Made by a program: the position numbers and the translations under genes. 64,000 bases of DNA from Alteribacillus sp. YIM 98480 (GTDB taxonomy: Bacteria; Bacillota; Bacilli; Bacillales; Marinococcaceae): NCBI RefSeq assembly GCF_009765375.1, contig NZ_VTOK01000017.1, positions 1 through 64,000 of the forward strand, given 5' to 3'. Positions 61,505 to 64,000 of this stretch are shown in pieces (within the stretch, counting starts at the first letter, position 1; every line of letters starts with the position of its first letter). The notes beneath the pieces are model-generated. The model made no database searches, was not told the DNA's origin, and saw only the letters and a list, made by a program, of their open reading frames with translations.

Positions 61505-62677
61505 ATGAAGACCGCAATAATTAACATTGGAACTGTTTTAACAGGTCAACTGGATAACCCCATCACCAAACCTGATTGTATTGTTATGGAAGATAAAAAA
61601 ATTACTCACATGGGGAGTGATGTGGATTTAACAACATGTAATGTAGTAGTGGATGCAGATGGCGCTTCCATTATTCCAGGTTTAATAGACTCTCATGTTC
61701 ATGTTGTCCTTGGTGATTACACTCCGAGACAAAAAACTGTGGATTTCTTAGAAAGTTATATTCATGGAGGTATTACCCGATCCATTTCGGCAAGTGAAGT
61801 GCACGCTCCAGGGAGACCAAAAGATATAGAAGGAGTAAAAGCATTAGCTTTAATGGCTCAACGTTGTTTTAATAATTTTCGCCCCGGTGGTATGACTGTT
61901 CATGGAGGCTCAGTCATACTAGAGCCTGGTTTAAGTGAAGAAGACTTTAAAGAATTAGCAAGAGAAGGAGTTTGGCTGGCAAAAGCAGGGTTTGGTGCAT
62001 TTAACAAACCAAAAGATGCCTCTGAAGTTGTTCGCTTTGCACAAAAACATGGCTTCAAAGTAATGTGTCATACCGGTGGTGCTTCTATACCAGGATCCTC
62101 CCCTGTCACAGCAGAAGATTTATTAGAAATGCTTCCTGATATAAGCGGGCATGTAAACGGAGGACCCACTGCATTAAATAATACCGAATTAGAAAAAGTT
62201 ATCTTCGACACAGATATTGCACTGCAACTTGTTCAAGCAGGAAATTTACGTTCCGCCCTAAAAACAGTGGAATTAGCAAAAGAAGCAAATGAGTTTCACA
62301 GAGTATTAATTGCAAGTGATACACCGACAGGAACCGGTACAATGCCTTTGGCAGTATTAAAATCTATCGTGGAATTAACTAGCTTAACAAATAGTTCTCC
62401 AGGTGAAATGGTAGCAGCTGCAACAGGTAATGTTGGAAAAGCATATGGACTTGAAGCGGGAACGCTAGCCGAAGGAAAACCAGCGGATTTATTAATAGTA
62501 GATGCTCCTTTGGGTGGGACAACTAATACAGCAATGGATGCTATCGAAAATGGAGACATTCCAGCTATAGCAGGGTGTTTTACTGATGGTACTTTAAGAT
62601 ATCTGAAAAGTAGGAATACTCCGCCTGCAATTAAAAATATAAAAGTAGTTAGCGAAAACTTAAAAGTATGGATGTAA
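61505..62677 (+). CDS. Enamidase-like amidohydrolase
   Basis: 390 residues. Amidohydrolase-fold metalloenzyme: metal ligands HVH in GLIDSHVHVVLGDY (about 60), His in MCHTGG (about 195), His in ISGHVNGGPT (about 219) and Asp in LIASDTPTGTGTMPL (about 263). The wording of these blocks (HGG.T, RPKD, GG.V.LE.GL.EEDF, HTGG.SIPGSS.VTA, NGGPTA, DTP.GTG) follows the characterised enamidase of the Eubacterium barkeri nicotinate pathway, which cleaves 6-oxo-1,4,5,6-tetrahydronicotinate to 2-formylglutarate and ammonia. ACGGAAAGGAG precedes ATG 61505. It is probably a ring-opening or enamide hydrolysis step after the flavin monooxygenase. Confidence 0.88.
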   Translation: MKTAIINIGTVLTGQLDNPITKPDCIVMEDKKITHMGSDVDLTTCNVVVDADGASIIPGLIDSHVHVVLGDYTPRQKTVDFLESYIHGGITRSISASEVHAPGRPKDIEGVKALALMAQRCFNNFRPGGMTVHGGSVILEPGLSEEDFKELAREGVWLAKAGFGAFNKPKDASEVVRFAQKHGFKVMCHTGGASIPGSSPVTAEDLLEMLPDISGHVNGGPTALNNTELEKVIFDTDIALQLVQAGNLRSALKTVELAKEANEFHRVLIASDTPTGTGTMPLAVLKSIVELTSLTNSSPGEMVAAATGNVGKAYGLEAGTLAEGKPADLLIVDAPLGGTTNTAMDAIENGDIPAIAGCFTDGTLRYLKSRNTPPAIKNIKVVSENLKVWM

Positions 62678-62701
62678 ATAGTACAGTGAAGGAGGATTCT
62701 T

Positions 62702-63361
62702 ATGAAAAATTCCATTTTATATTCAGAAATGATTCCTGAACGTTCGTGGGAGGAACAATTTAACAATTGGTATGATACAGAGCATATTCCGTTACGAATG
62801 AAGGTAGATGGCTTTCAAAAAGCAAGAAGGTACAGAGAAATAAATAGTAATAAATATTTAGCATTATATGAAATGGATGACCTTAGTGTAATGGACAGCC
62901 AACAATATAAAGAAATTAAAGAAAAACCTAGTGATCTTACGCAACGGATGTTGACTTCTGTTGAAGGTTTTACTAGATATGTCGGAGACCAAATTAGCGA
63001 ACAAATAAATGTACAAGTTGAGGAAGATCCTTATGATGCACCTATCCTTTATCCTGTGATGTTTGAAGTTCCAAGTGAAAGAGAGGAAGAATTTAATGAT
63101 TGGTACATAACTGATCATGTTCCTACTCTTCTTAAGAACCCAAATTGGCTAGCATGCAGAAGATATAGGATCAAAAGTGGTGAGCCAAAAAACTGGACAC
63201 ATATAGCTCTACATTACTTAACGAATACAAAGGTTCTTGAATCAAAAGAACGACAAGAAGCACGTAAGTCGTCGTGGAGAGATAAACTTGCAAAAGAAGA
63301 ATGGTTTAAGGGAAGTTATTTTTTATTTGAATATATAAATAGTTTTACTTCCAAAAAATAA
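62702..63361 (+). CDS. Duplicated EthD-like dimeric alpha/beta-barrel protein
   Basis: 219 residues made of two tandem ferredoxin-like units, residues about 4-95 and 113-212. The shared motif F..WY.T.H.P......F..ARRYR/CRRYR occurs in each (NNWYDTEHIPLRMKVDGFQKARRYR and NDWYITDHVPTLLKNPNWLACRRYR, with gaps). Such folds act as small isomerases, decyclases or monooxygenases in catabolic operons. GGAGGATTCTT precedes ATG 62702, 24 bases after the enamidase-like gene. Function unassigned. Confidence 0.75.
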   Translation: MKNSILYSEMIPERSWEEQFNNWYDTEHIPLRMKVDGFQKARRYREINSNKYLALYEMDDLSVMDSQQYKEIKEKPSDLTQRMLTSVEGFTRYVGDQISEQINVQVEEDPYDAPILYPVMFEVPSEREEEFNDWYITDHVPTLLKNPNWLACRRYRIKSGEPKNWTHIALHYLTNTKVLESKERQEARKSSWRDKLAKEEWFKGSYFLFEYINSFTSKK

Positions 63362-63502
63362 AGGCTCTTTATAGATTGTTATTTTTATTGATACATCGAT
63401 GGAGTACTAAAGCGTCCACTTGTAGTGGATTTGAGCACTTATTTTATCAAAAGCAACAAACGTTTAGAAAACAGCCAAAATAAATTGAAAGGATGAATCA
63501 TT
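63362..63502. other. Intergenic stretch with small hairpin
   Basis: A short stem, TCCACTTGTAGTGGA at about 63416-63430, and the ribosome site of the next gene; no other signal recognised. Confidence 0.4.
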
Positions 63503-64000
63503 ATGGAAATAAGAAAACTATTTACTGTGATAGAAGAATCTCGTAGCGAAATGGGAAAGTCAGATGATGGAACAGATCTTCGAAAAGTCGGAGTAGTAGC
63601 AGTAGTGAAAAATCCTATGGCAGGTCAATATCATGAAGATTTGTCATTGCTTATAGAAGAAAGTGAAGAAGTTGCTCACTTGATAACACAAAAAGCTGTG
63701 ATGGCCATGGGAGAATATCAGGCAGAGAGTTATGGAAAGGCTGCAGTAGTTGGAACAGGAGGAGAACAAGAACATGGAGTAGCTATGTTGACCACCGTTT
63801 TTGGAAATATTTTACGTGATAGTGTAGGTGGAGGCAAAGCATGGGTTTCTTCCATGACGAAAAGAGCAACTGCAGGACATACAATTGATATTCCGCTGGC
63901 CTTTAAGGATGCACTCTATGTTCGTTCCCACTATGATGGCATGTCAATAACTTTACATGATGCACCTTTGGAAGATGAAATTGCAGTTATTTGCTGTATT
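63503..64000 (+). CDS. AA_synth (PF06684) family protein, cut by window end
   Basis: 166 codons are visible from ATG 63503, behind AAAGGATGAA, to the edge without a stop. EIRKLFTVIEESRSEMGK, KVGVVAVVKNPMAGQYHEDL, GKAAVVGTGGEQEHGVAML, GGGKAWVSSMTKRATAGHTIDIPLAFKDALYVRSHYDGM are the hallmarks of the 'amino acid synthesis' family (roughly 190 residues). Despite the name its biochemical role is not settled; it is often near amidohydrolases and ring-opening enzymes. Here it continues the sigma-54 operon. Confidence 0.9.
   Translation, partial: MEIRKLFTVIEESRSEMGKSDDGTDLRKVGVVAVVKNPMAGQYHEDLSLLIEESEEVAHLITQKAVMAMGEYQAESYGKAAVVGTGGEQEHGVAMLTTVFGNILRDSVGGGKAWVSSMTKRATAGHTIDIPLAFKDALYVRSHYDGMSITLHDAPLEDEIAVICCI

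Noticed and set aside
62296-62766. Antisense frame of 156 codons across the enamidase-like gene end
   Set aside because: Overlaps two supported genes and shows no family features.
1-64000. tRNA, rRNA, T-box or known riboswitch
   Set aside because: I looked for conserved stems and motifs in the intergenic regions and saw none that I could support; a covariance-model search would settle this.

Overview
The window is a dense catabolic region from a low-GC Gram-positive bacterium, most likely a member of the Bacillaceae. The reasons are AT-rich DNA, strong GGAGG-type ribosome sites with some TTG/GTG starts, lipoprotein (not periplasmic) TRAP receptors, a YumC-type ferredoxin reductase, cre-like CcpA sites and Bacillus-type GC-rich intergenic repeats. 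Acidic linkers in the surface lipoproteins and the many TRAP transporters (normally Na+-driven) hint at a salt-tolerant or alkaliphilic host; that is inference.

Layout. (1) 1-12.2 kb, plus strand: end of an enoyl-CoA hydratase, a DctPQM TRAP transporter, flavin prenyltransferase UbiX, aldehyde dehydrogenase, Fe-dependent alcohol dehydrogenase, UbiD decarboxylase, a TAXI-type TRAP transporter and a BenE-like permease: uptake and decarboxylation/oxidation of aromatic acids, aldehydes or alcohols. (2) 12.3-16.6 kb: a sigma-54 activator (CBS-PAS-AAA+-HTH), a textbook -24/-12 promoter, and an apparent operon of an R2lox-like di-metal oxidase, a ferredoxin and a ferredoxin reductase. This looks like a new redox/oxygenase system. 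(3) 16.8-21.0 kb: an orphan second copy of the first DctP, a MITE-like element, an acyl-CoA ligase and an orphan AraC-type response regulator. (4) 21.2-27.6 kb: GntR/UTRA regulator, DctPQM, a fumarase/adenylosuccinate-lyase family lyase and a D-tartrate-dehydratase-like enolase-superfamily enzyme: a hydroxy-diacid operon. (5) 27.7-34.7 kb, minus strand: HpaC-like flavin reductase, XylR_N/V4R-PucR activator, HpaB/PheA-type monooxygenase, stand-alone FAD synthetase domain, intradiol (catechol-type) dioxygenase and another flavoprotein: a phenol-to-muconate module interrupted by a 102/104-bp tandem-repeat array. (6) 34.7-36.7 kb: no large gene; dispersed repeats and one small gene.

(7) 36.7-56.8 kb: TAXI TRAP; DctPQM plus UbiD; an HpaB-like monooxygenase with nitrilase-fold hydrolase, DUF2848 protein, cupin, flavin reductase and RibF-like FAD synthetase; a GntR/FCD regulator; a second, active-site-divergent UbiD; UbiX; a ThDP enzyme; and a permease. 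GTATAC-core operator candidates precede five transcription units here, so the GntR/FCD protein probably controls the whole block. (8) 56.9-57.5 kb: a decayed IS1182-type transposase. (9) 57.8-64.0 kb: a second sigma-54 activator, an upstream dyad, a -24/-12 promoter, then flavin reductase, HpaB-like monooxygenase, enamidase-like amidohydrolase, a duplicated EthD-like protein and an AA_synth-family protein (cut by the window edge), probably a pathway opening a nitrogen heterocycle.

Together there are five complete TRAP transporters plus one orphan receptor, three UbiD and two UbiX proteins, three HpaB-type oxygenases, four flavin reductases and two FAD synthetases. The common theme is import of carboxylated (hetero)aromatics, prenyl-FMN decarboxylation and FADH2-dependent hydroxylation or ring opening. 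No tRNA, rRNA, CRISPR array, known riboswitch or complete IS was seen.
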